From Zymoseptoria tritici IPO323 (Eukaryota; Ascomycota; Dothideomycetes; Mycosphaerellales; Mycosphaerellaceae): a stretch of 64,000 bases of DNA. Position 1 is the stretch's first letter; the number at the start of each line of letters is the position of its first letter. The notes under the pieces are model-generated. The model searched no databases and was not told where the DNA came from. It was given only the letters and a program-made list of their open reading frames with translations. The DNA lies in NCBI RefSeq assembly GCF_000219625.1, contig NC_018217.1:62001-126000 (forward strand), read 5' to 3'. Made by a program: the position numbers and the translations under genes. Below are positions 41,528 to 52,656 of the stretch, one piece after another.

Positions 41528-44500
41528 TCAATGCCCCATCCGCTCCCACATCCCGTTGAAAACCCCGCCCTCCCTCGCCTTCAACTCCTCCGGTGTGCCC
41601 ACCTCCACAATCTCACCCGCATCCATAACCACAATCCGATCGAAGTCCGTAATAGTCCCCAATCGATGCGCGACGGCAATAATCGTACTCTCTGCAAACT
41701 CCTCTCTCACAAGCTTCATGACCGTCTCCTCAGCTATAGCATCTACTGAGCTCGTCATCTCGTCCACAAGGAGGACTTTGGACTTGCGGAGGAGACACCG
41801 GGCGACGGCGAAGAGTTGCAGCTGGCCTTGGGAGAGGTTGAGGGATGTCATGTCGGTTTCGAGACCGCCTGCTTCGGCGACTCGGGAATAGAGGCCGACT
41901 TTTTGCAGGGCGGCTTCGCATGCTGAGGTGGAGTGGAGGCCGGAAGGGTCGAGGTTGGCGTGTAGGGTTCCCGGGAACGTGACGAATTCTTGTGGGAGGG
42001 CGGTCATGCGTTCGCGGATGGTCTGGCGTGGGAGCGTGGATAGATCAAGGCCGTCGATCTCGATGGACCCTGAGGAGAGGTCGAGCAGTCGGAGGAGGGT
42101 GAGAAGGAGAGTACTCTTTCCACTTCCGCTTCGGCCGCAGATGCCGATTTTCTGACCCGCCGCGATGGATAGGGAGATAGATTTCAGTACTGGATTGTCG
42201 CCCTCGTTGTACGACGCGGAGATGTTTTTAATGACCAGACTCCCGTTCTCCGGCCACGCTGCGGACGGCTTTTGAGACTCGCCTGCCTTGTCCTCGGAAG
42301 CCGTAATCGATTGAAAGTTCCTACATCTCGCCACGGCGCCGAGGGATGTCTCCAGGTTCGTCCACGAATTGATCAAGTCAGAAAGAATGGTACTGAAGCT
42401 CAAGATGCTTAGCAGGGACACACCCACAGCGCCGGCGCTGGATGAAGTTTGAAGGGTCAACGCCATTGCTACGACTGTGATGGCAATAGCAGCGGTGACT
42501 AGGCCAAGGACCAAGCCCAGCCATCGCTGTATGCAGAGCATAAGGTAGTATGCTCGTTGCGAGCTGTCGAGCAGATCGCAAAGTTTCTGGTGCGACCTGT
42601 GCTGCCATCCGAACGCTCGATTTGTGGTGACTCCCGCCAGAGTCTCGGTACAGTGTGTCAGAAGCGGAGCCTGAGCTTCCAGTTCTAAGAATCGCAATTG
42701 CCGAGTGTCCGCCGGTAAACTCTCTGAATGAGGTATACGACAGCCATCACGATTGGAGCGATGGCGCCAGCGTAGTCAGCACCGGCGAGGATGAGAACGG
42801 CAGAGAAGATAGATGTCGCCATACCCTCTGTGAATTGCAAGACTGAACCGGCGAGTTCTTGCTCAATCAAATTCATGTCGGTAGAGAATCGGTTCAGTGT
42901 CGTGCCAGCGTCGGTGGTAACAAAGAATTGATATGGAGCACGCATCGCCGTCTCCAAGATTTGCCTGTGCAGTGTCGCAGAACTTTTCGGAACACTATTG
43001 ACGAGCATCGTCCAAATGCCTGCGCCGTTGGCGAGGCATGCAATCATCGCGAGGAGGAACGATACGCCAATCCAGCCGCCGAGAGGGAGTTGACCGCGAC
43101 CAGTCTCCTCCGCTGTGCTCCACCATCGCACCCATAGGCTGGGGAATGTCTCGCTGAATCCCACGATGACGCAGCTTAGGATGACTATGGTACTGAGCTT
43201 CCAGCCGATGGACTTAACGTAGTAGCTGTAGACGGCCATGTCTCCCGTCCGGCGGGCAAGGTCCTGTTGTGCCACTTCTAGCATGTCTGATGAGGCCATG
43301 ATATCAGCGCTGGGCGGACCATCTTCTTGTGTGTTCCCTCCATTGCCCGTCGGATGTTGCAGTGTTTGCATATTACCCACATAGCTTCCAGTGGCGACGA
43401 GCTCGGAGTATGAGCCTTGCTCGCTAATGGTCCCGTTGTGGCTCAGGACCACGATGTGATCAGCGTCGGGCAAGGATCGCTCGTCGTATGTAGAGAGTAC
43501 GGCAATCATGCCAAGCTGCTTGCACAGCCCACGAGGTCCGAAGATGTGGGCAAATACATGGGCCGATGTACCTGAGTCGGCGCCGCTCAGAATGTTGTCA
43601 GCGAGCAGAATCTGAGCACGAGCATAAACAGCCCTGGCCAACGCAAGTCGCTGCCGTTGTCCTCCACTGAGCGAAACGCCCTTGCTGCCAATCGGAGTGC
43701 TGTCGCCTGAAGGGAGAGCGGCGATGTCATGATGGAGAGCGCATGCGGAGACGACGGTGGAGTACCATTCTTGATCGAACTCAGCTCCGGCCAGGATCAA
43801 GTTTCGGACAGTGCCATTCGGAAGCCATGAGTCCTGCGAGCAGAAAGCAAAAGATGGTTTGCCGGTGACAGAACGAATCCCTTTGGATAAGGTTGATTCA
43901 CCCAGGATGGCGTGAAGAAGAGTCGACTTGCCGCATCCTACCGGTCCGGACAGGATTGTCAAAGTTTGTGGTGGGAGCGTCAGAGATATGTCCCGTAGAA
44001 TTTCTCTTCCTGTTCCCATCTCGAAGCATGCCTTGTCGAGCTGCACTTTTGTCCTCGTGGCTTTTGAAGCAAGCTGAATGCCCTCTCCTGATGGCTCATC
44101 GCCCTCGTCATGAAGCGACTGCGAATGAACGCCATCTTCTAGCACCAAGAAGTTCTGAATCCTTTCAAAGCTGGCGAGCGCGGTCTGCGCACTCGGTATC
44201 GCATGAATCAAGTTTTGCGTCGGACCAGTCAGTAGGGCGACCAGAGCCAGAGTGGTGAACGCTCTGCTGGTCGTAAGTGCGTCGCCGCCATTGATGAGTG
44301 TGAACATCATCAAGGTGAATGGCATGGAGAAAGCTGTGGGCACTTGAGCAAAGACATTCCGCCAAGTGACGTACTTCCGATACTGTGCATAGCGAACAAG
44401 TTCTTCGACTCGTAGCGCCTGAATCGAATCGATGAAGTAGTTCGTCCATCCCAGCATTTTGAAGCCTCGGGGCGATCCCAGGACGGAGGAGGTGTAGGCG

Positions 44501-45876
44501 ATTCTCTCCGTGACAGCAGCAAGCCATCTTCTTTGCATCGGAACAGCCGTAGAGGAACTCCAGAAGCTCATGAGTGTGAGTAGTCCGGACACGGCGACCG
44601 GAGCGATGCATGAAACGCCAATCTGGCGCTCTAGCAGATAAATAGCGACAGCAATTTCGATTGGAGTTGCGAAAAGATCGTCGACTTCCTTCAGCGAGCT
44701 GCAGATTCTTTCCACATCCGTGGTGATCAACGTCGAGGCAGCACCATCGGCGAGCGATGCGGAATCAAGCTTGAGGACTTTTACATACACAATGGTGACC
44801 ATGATTCCTCGAACTTTGGTGATCAACCGGTGGAGCTCACGCTGATAGCTTGCAGTCGAAACCACAAGGCCGATGTAGAGCAGTCCGGTCGCAGCAATCA
44901 GTGCATGTCGGACGTCGTTATCCTGTTCGTCAAGCCTGTCGCTCAGCAGGCCCGTGAGTCGGTTGATCAGAAGAGGCTGAGAGAGTTTCAAAGCACTCAG
45001 GCAAAGCCGAGGGATCATCATAGCGAGGAAGGTGTACCTGATAGCGCTGAAAGCCGACAGCACAAGCGACCACTTGCTCGTTGCATGCTCTGGTAGTACC
45101 AGTCAGCTTGCGAATATCAGTCCCATCCAGGTGAACATACTATCTTTCCTCACCGTATTGAACCTCGCCTCCACTGCAGACGAGGCAAGGTCTGGATCCA
45201 CATTATACAGTTTCTCAATAGCCAAGAACTTGTTGTACCCCTGCCAGAAGAGCGGATTCAGCCACCAAAGCACCGTCCGATTGAAGAGATTCACCAGCGC
45301 CTCGGGAGCATAAAGACGGTACTGTGGGAACAGCGAGCCTCTCTTTCCTCTCGCTTCCAGGAACAAAACCAGCGTTTTCAATCCCAAGCAAGCCGTAAAC
45401 AACGCCGACACCTCCTTCGGCGCCTGCCGTAGCCAAAGTGTCCTCGCTTGGGGAATGTCCAGAACCAAAGAGCCGAAAAGGTACAAGTTGATGACCGAGC
45501 TGGGACGAATCGATCTAGAATGCTCCAGATTGGATAAATACACCAGCGACAGTGACGCAAGACAAGAGATCGCTGCTGCAGGAATGGAGACCGATGTGCG
45601 GTATTGCGGTGACAGGCACCACAACACGAGTAAGACCAGCTGGGCGATTGCAAGAATCGCGATAGATGCAGTCTTAACGAAGCGTGCGCCACTCCGGAGG
45701 ACCTTGACGTTTTGCCGTCGGAGCTGGGAGACTCGAAGAGGAAGAAAGAGAAAGAGGATAGCGCTCGGAACGAGTTGAAGTAGTGACTGCTCGAAGAGAA
45801 GCGTGAAGTCGAAACATGAGGCTCCGACTGCTGGTCCGAAGAGGTTGTCGCCGGCCTGCCCGATGGTGCACGCCAT
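41528..45876 (-). pseudogene. ABC transporter subfamily C (MRP-type), one single-base frameshift
   Basis: The start is ATG 45876 (MACTIGQAGDNLFGPAVGAS). A 51-nt intron (45090-45140, GTATGT, CTGAC branch) removes an in-frame TGA. The long second exon holds TMD1 and NBD1: Walker A GPVGCGKSTLL, signature GVSLSGGQRQRLALARA, Walker B ILLADNILSGAD. Near 42704 the frame slips by one base inside a segment that should read YRRxTRQLRFLELEAQ. The rest (42703-41528) completes TMD2 and NBD2: Walker A GRSGSGKSTLLLTLLRL, signature LNLSQGQLQLF, Walker B VLLVDEMTSSVD, H-loop AVAHRLGT. The full length is about 1,430 residues, normal for fungal ABC-C pumps that export conjugates, toxins or drugs. With no gap large enough for an intron, the slip is a young mutation or an assembly error. 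The N-terminal five-helix TMD0 region is present. Confidence 0.85.
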
Positions 45877-46216
45877 TGTCACGACGGCGAGGCAAGATCC
45901 GCCCGTTGTGCGCACGCAGACGATCGGGTACTCTGAGCATGCTGAGGAGCTGAGAGGACGGCGGAAGATTTCCAGGTTGCTGGTTTTGCTGGTGCCTGGT
46001 GTGCTGAAATTGCTTGGTCATGGCTGCGTTGAGCCCGAGCCCTGTGTGATATGCCGACGGGAAGGAGAACAATGTGAGGTAGTCTTTCATCGGATAGGCT
46101 TTAGGCGGCAATGGACGTTATAATTATTCCGCGAGCCGCTTTAGTGTTGAACGTTCCCTTGGTGTCTCTTTTCAGGCAGGCAGCTATCGACCAAGATTCA
46201 GCTAAGTCCTAATTAA
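45877..46216. other. Upstream region of ABC transporter
   Basis: About 340 bp, the probable ABC promoter. Base composition falls sharply after about 46130 as the repeat island begins. Confidence 0.5.
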
Positions 46217-46297
46217 GACTGAACCGGCCAGCTCTTGCTCGATCGTATTTATGTCGGTAGAGAATCGGTTCAATGTCGTGCCAGCGTCGGTTGTAAC
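46217..46297. repeat. 81-bp fragment resembling the ABC transporter gene
   Basis: This piece matches 42841-42921, the TMD2 segment around TLNRFSTDMNLIEQELAG, in the same orientation, with about eight differences in 81 positions. It stands alone between the ABC promoter and the degraded repeats. It may be a local duplication or debris from another ABC-C gene. Confidence 0.8.
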
Positions 46298-49200
46298 GCA
46301 GGATTGCAAATGTCTCGGGGAAGGACAGTCGGGAAGAACACTCCGATATTTTCCCTAGCAAATTCGTAGGTCTAACGGCACCTCTAATTACTAATTAGAG
46401 CGGTTTCCGGATAGGTAAGCTAAAGTTGCGGACTTCGCAAGGTAATAAGTGGACGTAGTAAGAGATGTAGGTATAAAATATATAGTATAGTTCTTCTAAC
46501 CCTTGTCTATTAAGAAAATAGTACCCTAAATTTAGTTAATACTATATTCTTCCTTAACTATTTAGCTTTAATCTTTTCTCTAGCTACGGCTAAATCCCGC
46601 TAGACAAACGAGACTAAGACTTAACTAGATTTAATACGCCGATTCGCTACTTCCGCTAGACTAGTATTCTAATAGGAGCTATAAATTTATTTATATAGTT
46701 TTAGTATATTATATACTAAGTTCTTAAAGATTATATATTCTCTACGGCCTAACTATATTTAGATAATATTAGTATTAAGGGCCCCCGACCTCGATATAAT
46801 AATAAAGAGGCTAAACCTAGTATTTATTAATTTATACCTAAGTATATTTAGAACCTTAATAGGGTTCTTATAGATATAGAAAGAGTAGGGCTAACTATTA
46901 ATCTAAGTAAGATATTCTAGTTCTCGACTAGTATAAACATTATTAGCTATATCTATAACTCGGCTAGTTATTATCTAGATACTACTAAGGCTATTAAGAT
47001 TATTAAGTAGGAACTATCTATAGATACTACTAAAGCCCGCTTATTTATTAGAGTTATAGTATATATTTCTAAATCTAGATCCCGGACTTTACTATTCTAT
47101 CTTATCCTATATACGTAGTCGCTAAGCTAGGTAGAATCTTTATATAGATCCTACTTAAGTAGTATATAATAGATTAACTTAAGGAAGCTCTTATTTTAGT
47201 ACCGGCTCTTATTACGATCGACTACGTTAATAGAGGAACTATAATTATAGTAGTAGATATATCTAGCCTTAGCTAGGAAGTAGTACTAATATAAATAGTA
47301 AAGGGTAATAACTACTATAAGTATCTAGTTTAATTTAAAAGTAGCTTATAGACTAAATATAAGAAGTATAAAGATGTCGTAGTATATAGAACGCTAACTA
47401 ATCGTCCGATTAGTAATAAAACTAATTCTTACTATTATTGCGAGGTATCTACGTACCTCCTAATATATAAGTATACGTTACGTACGCGGCTAAGAGGCTA
47501 CGTACCCTTAGCTATCGCCTTACGTCGAGCCTTAGCTCGACTTTATATTCTAATCTAAGTATATCGCTTAGCTTCCCTAATACTAAAGAAGAGGCTAAGT
47601 ATAATACTAGTAAATAAGAGTATTATAGTATACTATACGCCCTTAAAAAACTTAAGGTATATATATTTAGTATTTACTTTATTCTAGAAGGAGATATAAA
47701 TATACTAGTTTACTAGCTTAATATACTAGTAGATAACCTTCCGACTTTAGTTACGGCTTAGTAGATTACGTAGATTTAGCTCTTTAACTTTATAGTTAAG
47801 TATATATATAGGTAAAAGTATAGTACTACTAGCGGCCTTTCCCGGAAACCTTAGACTCTATTTAATACTTCTAATAAGGAATATAATATAGATCCGGATA
47901 ACATAATTAATAGAGACTTCTTTTAGGTATAAGTACGTACTAGTAGTATTAATATTAAAGATATTATTATAGGTAAATAATATATATACGAGAGTTTAGA
48001 GTCTACGTTAGATATAGTAAGTTCGATAAGGAAGTAGCCTAAGACCTCGCAGGAAGCGTAGAAAATAATATAGGCTACTAAGATAAAGTACGGGGCTACG
48101 CTATATATTAAAGAAGGGTACTAGTTCCTTATAATACCCCCCTCCTTCCGATCTATAAATAAGTCGTCGGTAGCCGACGCGAAGACGCCGTACTATTTAT
48201 TCCTCCTTATAAAACCGTCTAGAATCTTCTAATTAGCTAGAATTCCTTCCTATTATCCGCGCGTTTCTTTATATTATTAAGCGTCCGGCTATAATATGCC
48301 GGTCTTTAATATAAAGGGCCCGCTACCCTTTACTCGGTTTCTCTCTTCTTCTAGTATTATTAAGAAGTCGATAATATAACGAAAACGCGCCCTTAGCGCG
48401 CGGAGCGAGCTATATAATACTATAAACCCCCCCTCTTTCTATTAACTACTATTACTAATCTATTAAGGTAAGTTTTTAACCTAAAGGTTAAGGGTTCGAG
48501 TCCTTCGCTTTTATCTAGGCTCCCGACGCCTTACTAACGGACTCGTAGATATCTATTAATTCTATCGGCGCTAATAATAGTTAGGCTCCTAGCCTAAACG
48601 CCCTAGGCGCCGCCCTTAATATACCTCTAGCCGCCCTAGTAGCTCCTACTTAAAACTAACTATACGCTACTATCTATTACGAGCCTTACGCTAAAGCTAG
48701 GATCGACTATATTCTATAAGTTATATATATTACTTCCCGCTCGATTTATACCGGAGACCGACTAATAGTTTTAGGCTAGCGATAAGAAGCTTCGTCTACG
48801 CGCCTACTATAGCTACTATATAAAGTATAAGTATTATACTAAGCTATAAGCCTATCTAGTAGTCTACTCGAAAGCGCCTACTAACTATCTAGTCCTTAAT
48901 TTACCTATATCGCCTATACCGCTTAGACCCGCGTAGGTACTTAGTATATAGCGTATATATCCTTAGTAGCTACTCGAAAACTATTAGCTAATAAATTTCT
49001 AGTAGGGATACTTATAATAGTTTAGGATAGGCTCTAAAGGCTTAGAAAGCCTTAAAGCTATTAGAAGTAGTTAGGTTAATTTCTATATAAGTTTCTTTCT
49101 TATTTTACTCTTATTAGCTAGAAACTATTACTAACTACTTATAATAGGCTAGTAGCCGTAGAGATTAACTATATAGTCGAAGAGATTATTATATAATAGG

Positions 49201-49458
49201 AATAAATATAAGTATTTTATCGGTTACTACTTATTAGATCCTACTAACTACTCCTTAGTCTAGGTAGTACTCCTACTACCCTTATACTAGGTAGACGTCG
49301 CGCTTTTTAGATAGCTACCTCTACTCGTTCTCGGTCGGTTCCTAATATAGAATATAGTAATATAGTTATTATTTTAAAAAATAATTCTTTGAATAAAATT
49401 TCTTATATAAATAGGCGCAGGTTGTCCGAACTTGAGGTGCGTATGATGGTGTACCATA
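46298..49458 (+). mobile_element. Ty3/Gypsy-type retrotransposon remnant destroyed by RIP
   Basis: No open frame longer than 60 codons exists here. CpA and TpG dinucleotides are nearly absent from about 46500 while TpA is abundant and CpG survives, the pattern of saturated CpA-to-TpA RIP. Reading the plus strand at 47732-47851 through its stops gives DNLPTLVT, I, LFNF, VKY and GLSRKP in sequence. This fits the end of Gypsy RNase H, normally DLPxxLVTRW, then IxLFDFEVxHV, then GxKHTAADGLSRRP. Several tryptophan and glutamine positions are now TAG or TAA. Element borders and LTRs could not be defined; more than one repeat may be present. Confidence 0.65.
48441..48520 (+). pseudogene. tRNA-Lys(UUU)-like sequence inside the RIP region
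   Basis: GGTTCGAGTCC at 48493-48503 is a perfect B-box. Before it, AAGTTTTTAACCTAAAGG looks like an anticodon loop with TTT. Stem pairs fit only if several G-to-A or C-to-T changes are undone, and the acceptor stem does not close. It is probably a mutated tRNA or tRNA-derived repeat, not a working gene. Confidence 0.3.
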
Positions 49459-49495
49459 CGTTAGTTTCCCTCACTACGTCGATTTCGTGATTTTG
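49459..49495 (+). repeat. Left terminal inverted repeat
   Basis: Starts CGTTAGTTTCCCTCACTACG; pairs with the reverse complement of 60397-60433. A small palindrome (ATGGTGTACCAT) lies just outside. Confidence 0.8.
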
Positions 49496-49750
49496 ATAGT
49501 CACGTGCAGGGCTCAAATGACTTCACTCCCTTAATAAACGCTCCTATTGTTGTATATATCACCACCTATTGTCAGCCGGTTACTAAGATCACGCTAAGAG
49601 CTAACAATTATATGTAAGTGCGCACAATGCTAATAAGGGCGTTTAGTAGGTTTAAATATCCCCTTCCGCGGTCGTTTCTCTCTCTCTCGAACACTAACAT
49701 TACTACTACTACTACTAATCTCTGCCGCTCTCGCTCTCGCTTACAATACA

Positions 49751-50669
49751 ATAGCCTTCACTACTTGGAACATACTATAAGGCGAAGCTGTTAAAAAAGC
49801 CAGGCTCGAATCGCAAGGCCTGCCGATCGAGCGCGACGATACACTAATGCGAGATGTTAATAATCCTCCGTCTAATAGCGACCCTCTAACTCTAACACCG
49901 CCGCTAGCAACCTTATCGCTGCCTGCAGATCTCTAAGCCTTCCGCATGCCGACTACAATAGATTAGTTCGCTCCGCAGTACATTAGCGTTAAGGCATAGA
50001 CCGAAGCTCTTACTAAGGCGCAATTAGCAGACGCCGCTGTGCGTCGAAGCGGTCGTCAGACGCTTAACCGCTACAATTATGCAGGTCGAGTGCAGGAGAC
50101 GGACGAAGGTAAGTTTAAGCTAGGAGATCTCGGCGTTTCTTAGTGTAATCCTAGCTAATTATCCCGTTTTAGGAGTGCCGGCGTCTACCGAGTGCAGACT
50201 CTATAAGAAAGGAGGCTACGTGTGTCGCGCATATAAGGACATTACGACGCACAAGACGACCTACGGATATTACTTTAGCCGTAGTAAGGCTAACTGCGGT
50301 GCTAGCAAGCTATTAGATAGAGATTCTGCTGTCGAGGATGCTACTAGAGGTAGATAGTTTAGAGGAATAATAGAAAAACTCGAGGCGAAGGTAGCAACAA
50401 TAGAGGGAGATATTAAGCTGTTAACGGATGCGAATTTAGAGCTAGAGAACAAGGGCAAGGCACTACTAAGTGAGATCGAACTCCTTAAAGGTAGCTATAG
50501 CGCTGAGATTAAGGGACTCGTAAGTAAGATCAAACTCCTTAAAGATTAGCAGGTAGATTTGTTAGCGAGCTATAAGCTAAACTAAGAGGAGTTAGTAGCA
50601 ACGAGAGAGGCGTTAGAGGAGAAAGATGCTACGATCGAGCGGCGTTTGGCGAAGTTGGAGGGCAAATAG
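49751..50669 (+). pseudogene. TIR-element gene I: coiled-coil protein, RIP-damaged
   Basis: Exon 1 (about 49751-50108) and exon 2 (50173-50669) flank a 64-nt intron with GTAAGT and TTTTAG in phase 1. Exon 1 reads FTTWNIL, stop, GEAVKKARLESQGLPIERDD and RRSGRQTLNRYNYAGRVQE. Exon 2 has a Cys/Tyr-rich start (ECRLYKKGGYVCRAYKDI) and then a long coiled coil (KLEAKVATIEGDIKLL, LELENKGKALLSEIELL). The first codon is ATA where ATG would fit, a CpA-type change on the other strand, and about eight internal TAA/TAG codons sit where Gln or Trp would suit. The function in the transposon is unknown; it is not similar to a known transposase. Confidence 0.5.
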
Positions 50670-50882
50670 GTAAGAAACGCGCTAAGATGTAGTAAGATTC
50701 GCTCTCGAGCTGCCAAATAATACCTAAGTTTCCTCTATATATGCTCCTTGTATGTCTACTACTGTATACTACACCGAGAAACGCTATAAGATAACACTAA
50801 GATTCGCTCTTAGCCCTCTTCTTCTCCGACGCAATCCTCTTCCTGCTACTACGTCTTGGTCTATTGCTCTCCTACTCTACCG

Positions 50883-50936
50883 ACTTATTAACGACCGGCT
50901 TATTAACGACAGGCTTATTAACGACAGGCTTATCGA
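50883..50936. repeat. 15-bp tandem repeat coding VVNKP
   Basis: GGCTTATTAACGACA is repeated about 3.5 times; on the minus strand it encodes VVNKP units at the C-terminus of TIR-element gene II. Confidence 0.8.
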
Positions 50937-52619
50937 CATGCTCCTCTATAGCGGCAGCGGCAGGCTCGTCGACCGCAGACTCACCGACGATAGGCTCGTC
51001 TATAGATAACTCTATCTTTACCTCCGGCTCCTGCTTAACAGGCGTGTTTAGTATCTTAGAGCGCTCTTGTAATAGCATAAGGTTTAGAGCGGCTAATAGC
51101 TTGCGGACACGGTCGTAGATACTATCCTTCTTCTTCTTCGGCTTAGTTAACGAAGATCGTAGAGTCGCTGTCGTATTAACTGCTCCGGAGGACGTTAAAG
51201 ATGCTATAGCCATTACCTTAACTAGCGTCTGTGCTAGCGGCGGCGGTAGTAGCGACGGTAGTAGCGCTACTAAGCTAGATTCGGCCGCCTTCTCCTTCTC
51301 TCTTCTAGCAATAGCTGCCTTAGCCTCTGCTATTATATCTTGCGAGCTAGATAGGGCGTTAACGTCGTTAAGGATAATAATAGAGTCGTTATTTCTCACT
51401 AGTAAGGATGGCTAAGGAAGCTCTGAACTAGCAGCTCGCTTACTAGCCCTCGAGGGACTAGCAGCAGGCTCGACCTTAACCTTTAGGGATTTAGCGATCG
51501 CGGCATCGAGATTAGCGTCAGGATCATCGCTAAGATTATCGTCGTTAGTCTTAATAGCAAGGGCTGCGGCAAACGCAGCGTCCTATAGATTGCTAGTGTC
51601 CTTGCCCTTAGCCTTAGCCGCGGAGGTGCCGGCGGCGGTCTTAGTAAGATCCTTGTTAAGATCGGCTCTAAGAGCGTCCTTAGTCGCCTTGTAAGCCAGC
51701 TTAGCAGCGCGCTTCTTATTAAGGTCGGCTTGTCTCTAGGACTTGCTGCTTCCTATAAACTTCCGGTAGGCCTCGTTCTCGGCTATCTTATTAAGATAAC
51801 CTCTACGGCGGTTACGGGTATACTGTTCGTTTACAAGCAGCGTAATATATATAGTAGCTTTAACGAGCTTGACTATAGTGTTAGGGTAGAAGGGCGCTAG
51901 CATCCGGTGGAGATCCTACGATATAGTACTCTTGTCGCCAGGCCTAATAGGCTAATTTAAGCTATTGTATTTCACAGTAAGGAAGCAGTCGTAGTAGGCG
52001 TTGCGTTCGACACGCTTGCGAGCATGCTCGCTCTCCTTAAGGAGGTATTTAAGCAGGTAACCCTTCCTTAAGTTCGCCGAGAGGGCACTAAGATTAGAGT
52101 TTATCTCCGCAACAACGCCTTAGCTAGTCCACTCGAAGGGCTCCTTCCGAGGGCTGTAGGTGTGCACCGCCGTTGTAGTATCTACCTCGGCCGTATACAT
52201 AGTGCACGCGAAGCTAACCTCCTGCACGATAGGCTCTTACGGCTTGTTGCCTTGCTTAGTAGTTAAGGCTGGAGGTAGAGCCGGACTAGAAGATCGTAGT
52301 GTACTATTACCGGCTGTAGCAAGAGCGGCGGCTCTAGCTTAAGCGGCATACTTAAGCAATAGAGCGCGAGTGCCGGCATTAGTAGGGCGAGTGTGCTTCT
52401 TAGAGGTGCTCTGTCGAACGGTATTAGTACGACCGGAGTAGAAGACGTTGTAGCCGTTGTGTGCGCTAGTGCTAGGGTTTCTTACCGGCGCGGCCTCGAT
52501 CTTAGCAGCAATCTCGGTCGTTAGGGGATCGCAGCCGCAGTTGCTACAGTTCTCGGTAAGTCTAATATCGTAAAGGGCTCCGCCGTTAGTGCAGAACTTA
52601 GTAAATAGTCTAGGAGCTA

Positions 52620-52632
52620 TAGTTAAGCTGTT
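52620..52632. repeat. Target-site duplication of the LINE, left copy
   Basis: TAGTTAAGCTGTT here is repeated exactly at 58210-58222, directly flanking the LINE. Confidence 0.75.
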
Positions 52633-52656
52633 TGTTTGTTTGTTTGTTTGTTTGTT
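52630..52656. repeat. (TGTT)n simple repeat, LINE 3' tail
   Basis: Six units of TGTT/TTTG. On the minus strand this is an (ACAA)n tail at the LINE's 3' end, as expected for target-primed reverse transcription. Confidence 0.8.

Noticed and set aside
45090..45140. In-frame TGA in the ABC transporter as evidence of a second break
   Set aside because: A 51-nt GT-AG intron with a CTGAC branch site and matching phase removes it.
49440..49460. Target-site duplication for the TIR element
   Set aside because: Sequences just outside the two TIRs do not match at any length from 2 to 9 bp that I could see.
50883..50936. Short regular repeats considered as a CRISPR array
   Set aside because: The units are contiguous, have no spacers, encode a peptide repeat, and the genome is eukaryotic.
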